From Oceanospirillaceae bacterium (GTDB lineage Bacteria > Pseudomonadota > Gammaproteobacteria > Pseudomonadales > Balneatricaceae): a DNA stretch of 6,442 bases. Shown here piece after piece: positions 1 to 6,442 of this stretch. Position numbers and translations under genes: made by a program. Numbering within the stretch: the stretch's first letter is position 1; the number at the start of each line of letters is the position of its first letter. The notes under the pieces were generated by a model, which was not told where the DNA came from, did not search any database, and saw nothing but the letters and a program-made list of their open reading frames with translations. Location: assembly GCA_023954795.1 (NCBI GenBank), contig JAGSHA010000191.1, forward strand, positions 1-6,442, read 5' to 3'.

Positions 1-1264
1 CGGTTTGCCTGTCTCGATTCTGGGTGACCTGCAAGGCCCGAAAATCCGCGTCGCCCGTTTCCAGAACGATAAAATCCAGCTGGCCGTCGGTGACAGCTTT
101 GCGTTGGATGCAACACTGGAAACCAACGCTGGTGACCAGACTCAGGTTGGCATCGACTACAAACAGCTGCCGGAAGACTGCAACACCGGTGACGTCCTGC
201 TGCTGGATGATGGTCGTGTACAGCTGGAAGTCGTTGCCATCAATGGCAGCCGTGTTGAAACCAAAGTCCTGATCGGCGGCCCGCTGTCCAACAACAAAGG
301 CATCAACCGCCAGGGCGGTGGCTTGTCTGCCGCGGCACTGACCGATAAAGACCGTCGTGATATCAAAGTCGCGGCTGAGATCGGCATGGACTACGTTGCG
401 GTATCCTTCCCTCGCTCCGGCGATGATCTGCGTGAAGCGCGTAAATTGCTCGACGAAGCCGGTTCTCTGGCGGAAATTATCGCGAAAGTGGAACGTGCCG
501 AAACCGTCGCCAGCAACGAAGCCTTGGATGATGTGATTCTGGCCTGTGACGGCGTAATGGTCGCACGAGGTGATCTGGGTGTTGAGATTGGCGATGCAGA
601 ACTGATCGGCGTGCAGAAACACATTATCAAACGCGCCCGTGAACTGAACCGTGTGGTTATCACCGCCACCCAGATGATGGAAACCATGATCGAAAACCCG
701 ATGCCGACCCGCGCCGAGGTATTCGACGTGGCGAACGCCATTCTGGATGGCACCGATGCAGTGATGCTGTCTGCGGAAACCGCTGCGGGTAACAACCCGA
801 TCGAAGTGGTGAAAGCGATGACCCACATCTGTCAGGGTGCAGAGAAACATCAGCTGTCACGTCCGGCGCCAACCGGAATAACCCAGCGCTGTGAACGTTT
901 CGATGAAACCATTGCCCGCTCTGCGATGTATACCGCCAATCATCTGGTTGGTGCCAAAGCGATTGTCTGCCTGACAGAATCCGGGTCCACGCCACTGTGG
1001 ATGTCCCGTATCCGTTCTGGTCTGCCGATCTATGCGCTGACACGCAATGACCGTACTCTGCGCCGCATGGCCCTGTACCGTGGTGTAGAACCGATGTTCT
1101 TTGACTCCACGGCGGTGAACGAAGCGGATCTGAACCGTGAAATTCTGGAAGGCCTGAAAGCGAAAGATCAGCTACAGCCAGGTGATCTGGTAATTCTGAC
1201 CCGTGGTGCCCAGCTGGGCGAGCACGGTGGCACTAACTCCATGCAGGTGCTGAAAGTTTCCTGA
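1..1264 (+). CDS. pykA: Pyruvate kinase, PykA type (5' end missing)
   Basis: Converts phosphoenolpyruvate and ADP to pyruvate and ATP, the last step of glycolysis, in the cytoplasm. The gene is cut by the window edge. The first whole codon is at base 2, and by alignment from memory with the roughly 480-residue E. coli PykA about 61 N-terminal residues are missing, including the part with the NFSHG motif. The visible 420 residues include ILGDLQGPKIRV (the PykA-type version; PykF-type enzymes read closer to LLDTKGPEIR), LLLDDGRVQL in the B domain and GGPLSNNKGIN. They also include the catalytic lysine in IIAKVERAE (codon 485-487), the metal- and substrate-binding MVARGDLGVEIG (557-592), and the ITATQMMETM...PTRAEV...DGTDAVMLSAETA signature. 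The C-terminal domain is complete, ending ...QVLKVS before TGA. The TTG at base 5 is an internal leucine, not a start. Family assignment is firm. The pykA symbol over a generic pyk rests on motif resemblance. Confidence 0.96.
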   Translation, partial: GLPVSILGDLQGPKIRVARFQNDKIQLAVGDSFALDATLETNAGDQTQVGIDYKQLPEDCNTGDVLLLDDGRVQLEVVAINGSRVETKVLIGGPLSNNKGINRQGGGLSAAALTDKDRRDIKVAAEIGMDYVAVSFPRSGDDLREARKLLDEAGSLAEIIAKVERAETVASNEALDDVILACDGVMVARGDLGVEIGDAELIGVQKHIIKRARELNRVVITATQMMETMIENPMPTRAEVFDVANAILDGTDAVMLSAETAAGNNPIEVVKAMTHICQGAEKHQLSRPAPTGITQRCERFDETIARSAMYTANHLVGAKAIVCLTESGSTPLWMSRIRSGLPIYALTRNDRTLRRMALYRGVEPMFFDSTAVNEADLNREILEGLKAKDQLQPGDLVILTRGAQLGEHGGTNSMQVLKVS

Positions 1265-1275
1265 TCATCACGTAC

Positions 1276-1303
1276 CACCCGCATAACCTTTGTTGTGCGG
1301 GTG
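1276..1303 (+). terminator. Hairpin after pyruvate kinase, probable terminator with weak U-tract
   Basis: CACCCGCATAAC (1276-1287) pairs with GTTGTGCGGGTG (1292-1303) as a 12-bp stem with one G-U pair and a CTTT loop, starting 12 bases after the pyruvate kinase stop. The downstream bases are pyrimidine-rich but broken (CCTTTGCTATTCC), so this is not a textbook intrinsic terminator. It may terminate partially, or protect the 3' end of the pyruvate kinase mRNA. Pairing is seen directly; function is inferred. Confidence 0.6.
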
Positions 1304-1345
1304 CCTTTGCTATTCCTTCCCCTCGCCTGTCCTAAAGAGATCTCC

Positions 1346-3616
1346 ATGCAAGTTGCCCAATTGATCGCCAATGAACTACAGGTTCGTCCGCAACAGGTCG
1401 AAGCGACCATCAAACTGCTCGATGAAGGTGCGACCGTACCTTTTATCGCCCGCTATCGAAAAGAGATCACCGGGGCATTGGACGATAGCCAGCTGCGCCA
1501 GTTGTCTCAGCGTCTGGGTTACCTGCGCGAACTGAATGACCGTAAACAAACGATCATCAACAGTATCCGCGAGCAGGACAAACTCACCCCGTCGTTAGAA
1601 CAGCAGATCCTTGGCAGCGACAGTAAAAGCACGCTGGAAGATCTCTACCTGCCGTACCGTCCGAAACGACGTACGAAAGCGCAGAAAGCACGCGAAGCCG
1701 GGTTGGAACCGTTGGCTCAGCAGTTGCTGAAAGGCAGCCATGACAATCCGCTGTCGCTGGCACGTCCTTTTATCGATCGCGATAAAGGCGTAGAAAGTTC
1801 AGAGCAGGCGCTGGACGGTGCCCGCAATATTCTGATTGAACAGTTCGCGGAACAGGCTGAACTGGTGGGTAAACTGCGTGAATGGTTCTGGTCCCGCGGT
1901 CAGCTGCGCAGCAAACTGGTGAAAAGCAAAGAGCAGGAAGGCATCAAGTTCCGCGATTATTTTGACTACAGCGAAGCGATTCGCAGGGTTCCCTCCCACC
2001 GCGCCTTAGCCCTGATGCGGGGGAACAAAGAGGGTATTCTGCGGCTGCAATTAACGCTGGAAGACGCAGATATACAATACCCGGCAGAACAGATCCGCCG
2101 TGTTCACCGTCTCAATCCCAGTCAAAACAGCGCGGGCCTCTGGCTGAGTGAAACCATCAGCCAGTGCTGGAAACAAAAGCTTCAGTCTCAACTGGAATCC
2201 GATCTGCTCAAGCGCCTGCGTGAGCACGCCGACGCCGAAGCGATTCGCGTCTTTGGTCGTAACCTGCACGACCTACTATTGGCAGCACCTGCAGGCCCAC
2301 GTGCCACGATTGGTCTCGATCCGGGCCTGCGTACGGGCGTCAAAGTCGCCGTCGTCGATAACACCGGGAAGCTCCTGGCACACTGCGCGATCTATCCGCA
2401 CGCACCAAAAAAACAGTGGGATCAGGCATTGGCAACACTGGCTAAGCTGGCCCAGACCCACCACGCAGAACTGATCAGTATCGGTAACGGCACCGCCTCA
2501 CGTGAGACCGAACAACTGGCGAAAGAGCTGATCGCGAAATACCCGCAGTTGGACCTGACCGCCGTGATGGTCAGCGAGGCCGGGGCGTCTATCTATTCCG
2601 CATCGGAACAAGCGGCGAACGAGTTTCCGGATCTGGATGTCACCATCCGTGGTGCCGTCTCCATCGCCCGACGTCTGCAAGATCCGCTCGCTGAGTTAGT
2701 AAAAATCGAACCTAAGGCTATCGGCGTGGGCCAGTATCAACACGATGTGGATCAGAATCAGCTGGGAGATCAGCTCAATGCGGTGGTGGAAGACTGCGTT
2801 AACAGCGTGGGCGTGGATATCAACACCGCGTCGGTGGAGCTACTGACGCAAGTAGCAGGACTGAACACAACAACGGCCCGCAATATTGTCCATTTCCGTG
2901 ATGAAACAGGTCGCTTCTGTAATCGTAACCAACTGAAAAAGGTGCCACGCTTAGGGCCCAAAGCCTTTGAGCAGTGTGCAGGTTTCCTGCGGATTCGTTC
3001 AGGTGACAATCCGTTGGATAACTCGGCGGTGCACCCCGAGTCCTACGCACTGGTCAAACAGATCGCAACGGCACTGAACTGCAAGCAGGATGCGCTGATC
3101 GGCGCATCCGAACGGTTGCAGCAAATCAACCCAGAACAGTTCGTCTCTGACCGGTTTGGCCACTACACAGTGAAAGACGTATTGCAGGAACTGGAAAAAC
3201 CCGGCCGCGACCCTCGTCCGGAATTCCGCACAGCGCAATTCTGTGACGGTATTGAAACGATGAAAGACTTAGAACCGGGCATGAAGTTAGAAGGTGTTGT
3301 CACCAACGTCACCAACTTCGGTGCATTTGTGGATATTGGTGTTCATCAGGACGGGCTGGTGCATATCTCCCAGCTGGCCAACCGCTTTATCAAAGACCCG
3401 CATGAGTTGGTCAAAGCCGGTGATATTGTTCAAGTACGTGTCACCGAAGTGGATATTCAGCGCAAACGCATCGCCCTTTCAATGAAAGATGAGTCGGCGA
3501 CAGCGACACCGTCACAGACTGAAAAGCGTTCAAAAACGAACAAATCTGCGCCGAAGCAGTCCCAACCCAAAGGCAGTCTGGCTGATAAGTTCCGCGCAGC
3601 GGGCTGGAAGTCATGA
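1346..3616 (+). CDS. tex: Tex/YhgF family S1 RNA-binding transcription accessory protein
   Basis: A conserved bacterial nucleic-acid-binding protein of the cytoplasm, linked in other species to toxin-gene transcription, stress tolerance and RNA/ribosome-associated work; its molecular role is still loosely defined. The 756 residues are usual for the family. In order they show an N-terminal helical region with LLDEGATVPFIARYRKE and DLYLPYRPKRRTKAQ, and a YqgF/RNase H-like fold from about 320 to 450 (TIGLDPGLRTGVKVAVVD at 321, IGNGTASRETE at 379, VSEAGASIYSASE near 410). Tandem helix-hairpin-helix follows at about 490-560 (VDINTAS...VAGL; LKKVPRLGPKAFEQCAGFLRI), then an S1 domain at about 645-714 (NVTNFGAFVDIGVHQDGLVHIS) and a basic, low-complexity tail. 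I chose ATG 1346 over an in-frame GTG at 1295, because the GTG lies inside the upstream hairpin and would add 17 residues with no family resemblance. The ribosome site is weak (AAAGAGA, 1334-1340). No frameshift or missing motif was noticed. Confidence 0.96.
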   Translation: MQVAQLIANELQVRPQQVEATIKLLDEGATVPFIARYRKEITGALDDSQLRQLSQRLGYLRELNDRKQTIINSIREQDKLTPSLEQQILGSDSKSTLEDLYLPYRPKRRTKAQKAREAGLEPLAQQLLKGSHDNPLSLARPFIDRDKGVESSEQALDGARNILIEQFAEQAELVGKLREWFWSRGQLRSKLVKSKEQEGIKFRDYFDYSEAIRRVPSHRALALMRGNKEGILRLQLTLEDADIQYPAEQIRRVHRLNPSQNSAGLWLSETISQCWKQKLQSQLESDLLKRLREHADAEAIRVFGRNLHDLLLAAPAGPRATIGLDPGLRTGVKVAVVDNTGKLLAHCAIYPHAPKKQWDQALATLAKLAQTHHAELISIGNGTASRETEQLAKELIAKYPQLDLTAVMVSEAGASIYSASEQAANEFPDLDVTIRGAVSIARRLQDPLAELVKIEPKAIGVGQYQHDVDQNQLGDQLNAVVEDCVNSVGVDINTASVELLTQVAGLNTTTARNIVHFRDETGRFCNRNQLKKVPRLGPKAFEQCAGFLRIRSGDNPLDNSAVHPESYALVKQIATALNCKQDALIGASERLQQINPEQFVSDRFGHYTVKDVLQELEKPGRDPRPEFRTAQFCDGIETMKDLEPGMKLEGVVTNVTNFGAFVDIGVHQDGLVHISQLANRFIKDPHELVKAGDIVQVRVTEVDIQRKRIALSMKDESATATPSQTEKRSKTNKSAPKQSQPKGSLADKFRAAGWKS

Positions 3617-3628
3617 CGATATTTGGCC

Positions 3629-3655
3629 TTTACGCGCATTGACACTAAGCGTAAA
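3629..3655. repeat. Inverted repeat in the tex-gshA gap, possible operator
   Basis: TTTACGC (3629-3635) and GCGTAAA (3649-3655) are perfect 7-bp inverted arms around a 13-base centre. The centre contains TTGACA (3639-3644), a perfect match to the sigma-70 -35 consensus. There is no following T-run, so it is a poor terminator for tex. An operator, or a short tex 3' hairpin, is possible. The repeat is seen directly; a function is not shown. Confidence 0.35.
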
Positions 3656-3694
3656 ACAGAGTGTTACACTACGGTAATTTATAAACGGCTCATC

Positions 3695-3700
3695 TATAAT
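3695..3700 (+). promoter_or_regulatory. Likely -10 box of the gshA promoter
   Basis: A perfect TATAAT lies 35 bases upstream of the gshA start and would place transcription initiation near 3707 with a leader of about 29 bases. No good -35 hexamer sits 15-19 bases upstream. The nearest consensus TTGACA (3639-3644) is 50 bases away and cannot pair with this box. The promoter may therefore depend on an activator or be weak. A second TATAAA at 3680-3685 also lacks a partner. Confidence 0.45.
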
Positions 3701-3721
3701 GGGCGACCTTTACATTTTTAC

Positions 3722-3728
3722 GGAAGGA
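3722..3728 (+). promoter_or_regulatory. Ribosome binding site that fixes the TTG start of gshA
   Basis: GGAAGGA ends 7 bases before the TTG at 3736. This is a good Shine-Dalgarno match at ideal spacing. It supports TTG as the start, since no in-frame ATG occurs until about codon 106, well inside the conserved protein. Confidence 0.8.
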
Positions 3729-3735
3729 CAGCACC

Positions 3736-5301
3736 TTGTCTGCAGCATTTGAACAGAAGCTGGAATGGCTGAGCAATCAGGGCCACGCCCCTCTGCTGAA
3801 AGGGATTCTCCACGGCATTGAGAAGGAAGGTCTGCGCGTTGACCTACAGGGTCAGCTGGCAGAAACAGACCACCCTGTTGCACTTGGCTCCGCGCTGACC
3901 CACAGTCATATCACTACCGACTACTCTGAAGCGCTGCTGGAATTTATTACGCCGGTGTTCAAACAGTCCGGTGAAGCGCTGGATTTTCTAACGGACCTGC
4001 ATCACTTCACATACACCAAGTTAAATGGCGAACTGATCTGGTCTGCCAGTATGCCGTGTCATCTGCCTGATGAAAGTGCCATCCCGGTCGCCCGCTTTGG
4101 CAGCTCCAACGTTGGCACACTGAAATCGGTATATCGTGAAGGTCTGAACTACCGATACGGCAAAATGATGCAGACCATCGCCGGCATTCATTACAACTTT
4201 TCCCTGCCGGAAGCGTTGTGGCCGGAATATCAAAAATTCTGCAACAACAATGACCGTATACAGGATTTCCGTTCGGCAGCGTACTTCACCCTGATCCGTA
4301 ACTTCCGTCGTTATTCATGGTTATTGCTGTACCTGTTTGGCGCGTCTCCCGTGCTGTCGGCATCCTTTATGGCGGGCAAACAGCACGATTTGGAAGAGCT
4401 GGACAAAGACACCTTGTACCTGCCCTATGCCACATCGCTGCGCATGAGTGATCTGGGCTACTCCAACAAGGCGCAGGCGTCGCTAAATATCTGCTTCAAC
4501 CATCTGGCAACCTATGCGGATTCGCTGCACCAGGCGATCAATACACCGTATGGGGCCTATGAAGAGATCGGTGTAAAAGTAAACGGTAGCTACCGTCAGC
4601 TAAACACCAATATCCTGCAGATTGAAAACGAGTACTACAGTGACATCCGTCCTAAACGGGTCACCCACTCCGGTGAAAAACCACTGCACGCACTGAAAGA
4701 GCGTGGCGTGGAATATATCGAAGTCCGCAACACTGACATCAATCCAATGCTGCCGTTAGGTATTGATCAGCCGCAGTCCGACTTTATCGACCTGTTTCTG
4801 ATTACCTGTCTGCTGGCTGACGATTCAGAAATCAGTGATTGCGAATGCGAACGTATCAATGACAACCACGACCTGGTTGTCACCCGCGGACGCGAACCCG
4901 GCCTGAAGCTGCAGCGTAAAGATGATGAGATCGAACTGATTCAGTGGGGCTACGAACTGCTGGAGAAGATTCAGCTCACGGCCAACATGATGGATACGGT
5001 CGACGGCTCCACACGCTACAGTGACAGTATCACCGCGCAGCGCGCGAAGCTGGATAATCCGGCACTGACTCCCTCCGCTCAGGTCCTGGCTGCACTGCAG
5101 CAGGACGGTATTAGCTACGAGCAGTTTGTCCTGCAACAAAGCGCAAAGCATCGTGATACGTTGCTGGGGCACCAGCTTAGCGAACAGGGCAGCCAGTACC
5201 TAGCTCAGCAGGCAATCGAGTCTGTACAGGAGCAAACCGATATCGAAGCCAGTGACACACAGGACTTTGATCAATATCTGGCTGAATATTTGGCCGGTTA
5301 A
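3736..5301 (+). CDS. gshA: Glutamate-cysteine ligase (gamma-glutamylcysteine synthetase)
   Basis: Joins L-glutamate and L-cysteine using ATP to give gamma-glutamylcysteine, the first and usually feedback-limited step of glutathione synthesis, in the cytoplasm. The 521 residues match the proteobacterial single-domain GshA class (E. coli, 518). Visible motifs are GIEKEGLRV with E29 and E31, ALGSALTH followed by TTDYSEALLEFITP with D62 and E69, YREGLNYRYG near 133, GIHYNFSLP near 150, YLFGASP near 199, LQIENEYYSDIRPKR near 294, and VEYIEVRNTDINPM with R331. The acidic residues line up with E. coli E27, E29, D60 and E67, known metal or substrate ligands, so the enzyme should be active. Translation begins at TTG, as it does in E. 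coli gshA, with a strong ribosome site. The gene has its own promoter-like box and a strong terminator, so it is probably monocistronic. The partner gshB is not in the window. Confidence 0.97.
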   Translation: MSAAFEQKLEWLSNQGHAPLLKGILHGIEKEGLRVDLQGQLAETDHPVALGSALTHSHITTDYSEALLEFITPVFKQSGEALDFLTDLHHFTYTKLNGELIWSASMPCHLPDESAIPVARFGSSNVGTLKSVYREGLNYRYGKMMQTIAGIHYNFSLPEALWPEYQKFCNNNDRIQDFRSAAYFTLIRNFRRYSWLLLYLFGASPVLSASFMAGKQHDLEELDKDTLYLPYATSLRMSDLGYSNKAQASLNICFNHLATYADSLHQAINTPYGAYEEIGVKVNGSYRQLNTNILQIENEYYSDIRPKRVTHSGEKPLHALKERGVEYIEVRNTDINPMLPLGIDQPQSDFIDLFLITCLLADDSEISDCECERINDNHDLVVTRGREPGLKLQRKDDEIELIQWGYELLEKIQLTANMMDTVDGSTRYSDSITAQRAKLDNPALTPSAQVLAALQQDGISYEQFVLQQSAKHRDTLLGHQLSEQGSQYLAQQAIESVQEQTDIEASDTQDFDQYLAEYLAG

Positions 5302-5318
5302 CGTACGCTAGCGGCCAT

Positions 5319-5358
5319 AAAAAAGCCCGCTCCAATCATCTTGGGGCGGGCTTTTTTT
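5319..5358. terminator. Bidirectional intrinsic terminator between gshA and the FliL-like gene
   Basis: GCCCGCTCCAA (5325-5335) pairs with TTGGGGCGGGC (5341-5351) around a TCATC loop with one G-T wobble. The stem is flanked by A6 (5319-5324) and T7 (5352-5358), which extend it to 17 pairs. A run of T follows the stem when read on either strand. It lies 17 bases past the gshA stop and 25 bases past the stop of the convergent gene, so it can end both transcripts. Confidence 0.93.
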
Positions 5359-5383
5359 ATGCTAACACTATCGCCGTTATAAC

Positions 5384-5782
5384 TTACTGGGTGATAAAAC
5401 TGGTAAAGAACAGGTCGCTGACAAAAGCCTCGCCCTCCTCCTCGACCAATATATTCTGTACCAGCTTCAGTGCTTTTTTCGCCAAGTCCGATTGCGCTTC
5501 TACTGACATCATCTGAGTCTCGGTCTGATCACTCAGCAAAAATACAATGTCATTGCGGATATGCGGCATATGAAAGTTCACTGCATGGTGTGCCGCGGGA
5601 GATGACACCTGAATGGTGATCTCACATTTCACAAAACTAACCTTTCCCGGTTCACCGTAGTTCGTCAGAAATGGCTTCAGTTCGATGTAGTTCACGTAAT
5701 CTTCTGGCACGGCTTCTTCATCAGCAGCCCAAGCAGTCTGCAAGAATAAACCCAACACCAGCACTAAAAACAATTGTTTCAA
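5384..5782 (-). CDS. Exported FliL-like protein (orphan, non-flagellar context)
   Basis: A 132-residue protein resembling the flagellar basal body-associated FliL family. The support is the core pattern YIELKPFLTNYG (32-43) then KVSFVKCEITIQV (47-59), a long helix LAKKALKLVQNIL (100-112), and the family-like ending GEAFVSDLFFTSFITQ. Classic FliL keeps an N-terminal membrane anchor. Here residues 1-19 (MKQLFLVLVLGLFLQTAWA) look like a cleavable signal peptide with an AWA/A cleavage site, so the mature product is probably periplasmic. There is no lipobox cysteine. The start is TTG at 5782-5780, with GGGGAGAGAG at 5795-5786 as ribosome site. The frame stays open upstream to an ATG at 5986, but those starts would bury the signal peptide and run into the divergent rsd gene. 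No flagellar genes are adjacent, so a motility role is unproven; I give no symbol. Cys53 is the only cysteine in the protein. Confidence 0.82.
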   Translation of the reverse strand: MKQLFLVLVLGLFLQTAWAADEEAVPEDYVNYIELKPFLTNYGEPGKVSFVKCEITIQVSSPAAHHAVNFHMPHIRNDIVFLLSDQTETQMMSVEAQSDLAKKALKLVQNILVEEEGEAFVSDLFFTSFITQ

Positions 5783-5785
5783 AGT

Positions 5786-5795
5786 CTCTCTCCCC
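5786..5795 (-). promoter_or_regulatory. Ribosome binding site deciding the TTG start of the FliL-like gene
   Basis: Read on the minus strand, GGGGAGAGAG precedes TTG. Its GGAG core (5793-5790) leaves 7 bases to the start. Together with the signal peptide beginning exactly at this TTG, it favours this start over upstream ATG codons. Confidence 0.65.
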
Positions 5796-5828
5796 GCTAT
5801 CCATTCACTCAGCTCGGCAGTAGCGCCC

Positions 5829-5834
5829 AGTATA
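5829..5834 (-). promoter_or_regulatory. Candidate -10 box for the FliL-like gene
   Basis: The minus strand reads TATACT, five of six matches to the sigma-70 -10 consensus, about 47 bases upstream of the TTG start. No convincing -35 partner is seen; the best nearby hexamer, TGGCGA, matches three of six. Tentative. Confidence 0.35.
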
Positions 5835-5860
5835 ACCTGCTCCTGCCAGTCATCGCCATG

Positions 5861-5890
5861 TTGCACCGCTGTTCCGGTTGGGCCTATTAT
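5861..5890 (+). promoter_or_regulatory. Candidate promoter of rsd/algQ
   Basis: TTGCAC (5861-5866, three of six to the -35 consensus) and TATTAT (5885-5890, five of six to the -10 consensus) are 18 bases apart. This would start transcription near 5897, giving a leader of about 34 bases. It lies within the 148-bp region shared with the divergent FliL-like gene. Box matches are seen; use is inferred. Confidence 0.4.
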
Positions 5891-5916
5891 GTGAGTCTCT
5901 CTCATACAAAAAAATG

Positions 5917-5924
5917 AAAGGAGG
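5917..5924 (+). promoter_or_regulatory. Strong ribosome binding site of rsd/algQ
   Basis: AAAGGAGG lies 6 bases before the ATG at 5931, a near-perfect complement to the 16S rRNA tail. It fixes the start and predicts efficient translation. Confidence 0.85.
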
Positions 5925-5930
5925 CGCACG

Positions 5931-6407
5931 ATGTTGGAAAAATGCCGCAACGCCAAAGAACGTTGGGGTGGTGTCAGCGACATCATTGATCACTGGTTAG
6001 AAGAGCGACAGCAGCTGATCAGCGCATTTGTACACCTGCCAGAGCAACCTGTCGACAACGGCCTCAGTGAGCAGGTGGAGAAGTTTTGTGAACTGCTTGT
6101 TGATTACCTCTCTTCCGGGCACTTTGAGGTTTACGAGCAATTGCTGCGCGAAGGCAGTGAGTTTGATGATGGCAGTGTTGAAGAAGCGCAGAAGCTCTTC
6201 CCACGCATCCAGCTCAGTACTGATGCAGCACTGGATTTTAATGACCAGTATGCGTCCATTGAAGTCCTGACTGTACGCACGGTCGCCGAGATGGCGCACG
6301 ACCTGTCCAGTCTGGGTGAACAACTGGAAGAACGATTTGAACTGGAAGATCAGATGATTGAAGTGCTGCACACCTCGCACTCCAATCTGGTTTCCGAAAC
6401 CGAATAA
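5931..6407 (+). CDS. rsd: Rsd/AlgQ family anti-sigma-70 factor
   Basis: A 158-residue cytoplasmic regulator of the Rsd/AlgQ family. In E. coli, Rsd binds the C-terminal region of sigma-70 and holds it off core RNA polymerase, favouring alternative sigma factors in stationary phase. The Pseudomonas relative AlgQ affects alginate and other secondary functions. Family hallmarks are the start MLEKCRNAKERWGGV, LIDxWLxERQ-like DIIDHWLEERQQLI (17-30), FCELLVDYLSSGHFEVYEQL (52-71), and QLEERFELEDQMIEVLH (131-147). The length is as expected, and the composition is acidic and almost entirely helix-forming, in keeping with the family's helical bundle. The gene is divergent from the FliL-like gene and has a good ribosome site. 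No terminator is visible in the 35 bases that remain, so co-transcription with a following gene is possible. Pseudomonas workers would name it algQ. Confidence 0.92.
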   Translation: MLEKCRNAKERWGGVSDIIDHWLEERQQLISAFVHLPEQPVDNGLSEQVEKFCELLVDYLSSGHFEVYEQLLREGSEFDDGSVEEAQKLFPRIQLSTDAALDFNDQYASIEVLTVRTVAEMAHDLSSLGEQLEERFELEDQMIEVLHTSHSNLVSETE

Positions 6408-6442
6408 CAGCAGAACAACAAGGCGGTACAGATGCGCAGCGC

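Noticed and set aside
391..1043. Long minus-strand open frames inside pyruvate kinase (391-828 and 660-1043)
   Set aside because: They lie antisense to a conserved enzyme, overlap each other, and have no recognisable domains or upstream signals; they are codon-bias shadows.
1295..1345. GTG start of tex at 1295
   Set aside because: The codon lies in the right arm of the hairpin, has no ribosome site, and adds 17 residues unlike the family N-terminus.
3639..3670. Promoter made from TTGACA (3639-3644) and TACACT (3665-3670)
   Set aside because: The 20-base spacer is too long for a standard sigma-70 promoter; at 17 bases the -10 would be the poor TGTTAC.
5306..5313. CGCTAGCG palindrome just after gshA
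   Set aside because: Eight bases without a partner repeat or context; easily chance.
5783..5986. In-frame upstream extension of the minus-strand FliL-like gene to ATG 5986 (200 residues)
   Set aside because: It would overlap the well-supported start of rsd and bury a clear signal peptide inside the protein; the TTG at 5782 has its own ribosome site.
5997..6380. 127-residue minus-strand open frame within rsd
   Set aside because: Antisense to a recognised family member, with no recognisable protein resemblance.
6432..6442. Possible start of a next gene (ATG CGC AGC) after AAGGCGG
   Set aside because: Only three whole codons are visible and the ribosome site is mediocre; not enough to call a gene.

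Overview
The window looks like an ordinary chromosomal stretch of a gammaproteobacterium. The proteins resemble their Escherichia coli and Pseudomonas counterparts: a PykA-type pyruvate kinase, Tex/YhgF, proteobacterial GshA and Rsd/AlgQ. The Rsd/AlgQ protein reads closest, from memory, to Pseudomonas AlgQ, and tex lying near gshA also recalls Pseudomonas. I therefore favour the Pseudomonadales/Oceanospirillales side of the class over the enterics. This placement is inference, since no database search was possible.

Layout, left to right. Bases 1-1264 hold the last seven-eighths or so of a pyruvate kinase gene (+), cut by the window edge. A 12-bp hairpin at 1276-1303 follows. tex (+) runs 1346-3616 and encodes 756 residues. 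A 119-bp gap carries an inverted repeat and a TATAAT box, and gshA (+) runs 3736-5301 from a TTG start. A strong bidirectional terminator at 5319-5358 separates gshA from a convergent small gene at 5384-5782 (-). That gene encodes an exported FliL-like protein and also starts at TTG. A 148-bp divergent intergenic region then leads to rsd/algQ (+) at 5931-6407. The last 35 bases may hold the start of another gene, but too little is visible to call it.

The genes do not form one pathway. Pyruvate kinase is glycolytic, Tex is an RNA-binding transcription/translation accessory factor, and GshA makes gamma-glutamylcysteine for glutathione. Rsd tunes sigma-70 use, and the FliL-like protein is probably periplasmic. 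Hairpins and promoter-like boxes suggest several separate transcription units. I see no mobile element, CRISPR array, tRNA/rRNA gene or convincing new system. The item most worth a second look is the FliL-like orphan: it has a cleavable-looking signal peptide, no flagellar neighbours, and shares a divergent promoter region with the anti-sigma factor gene.
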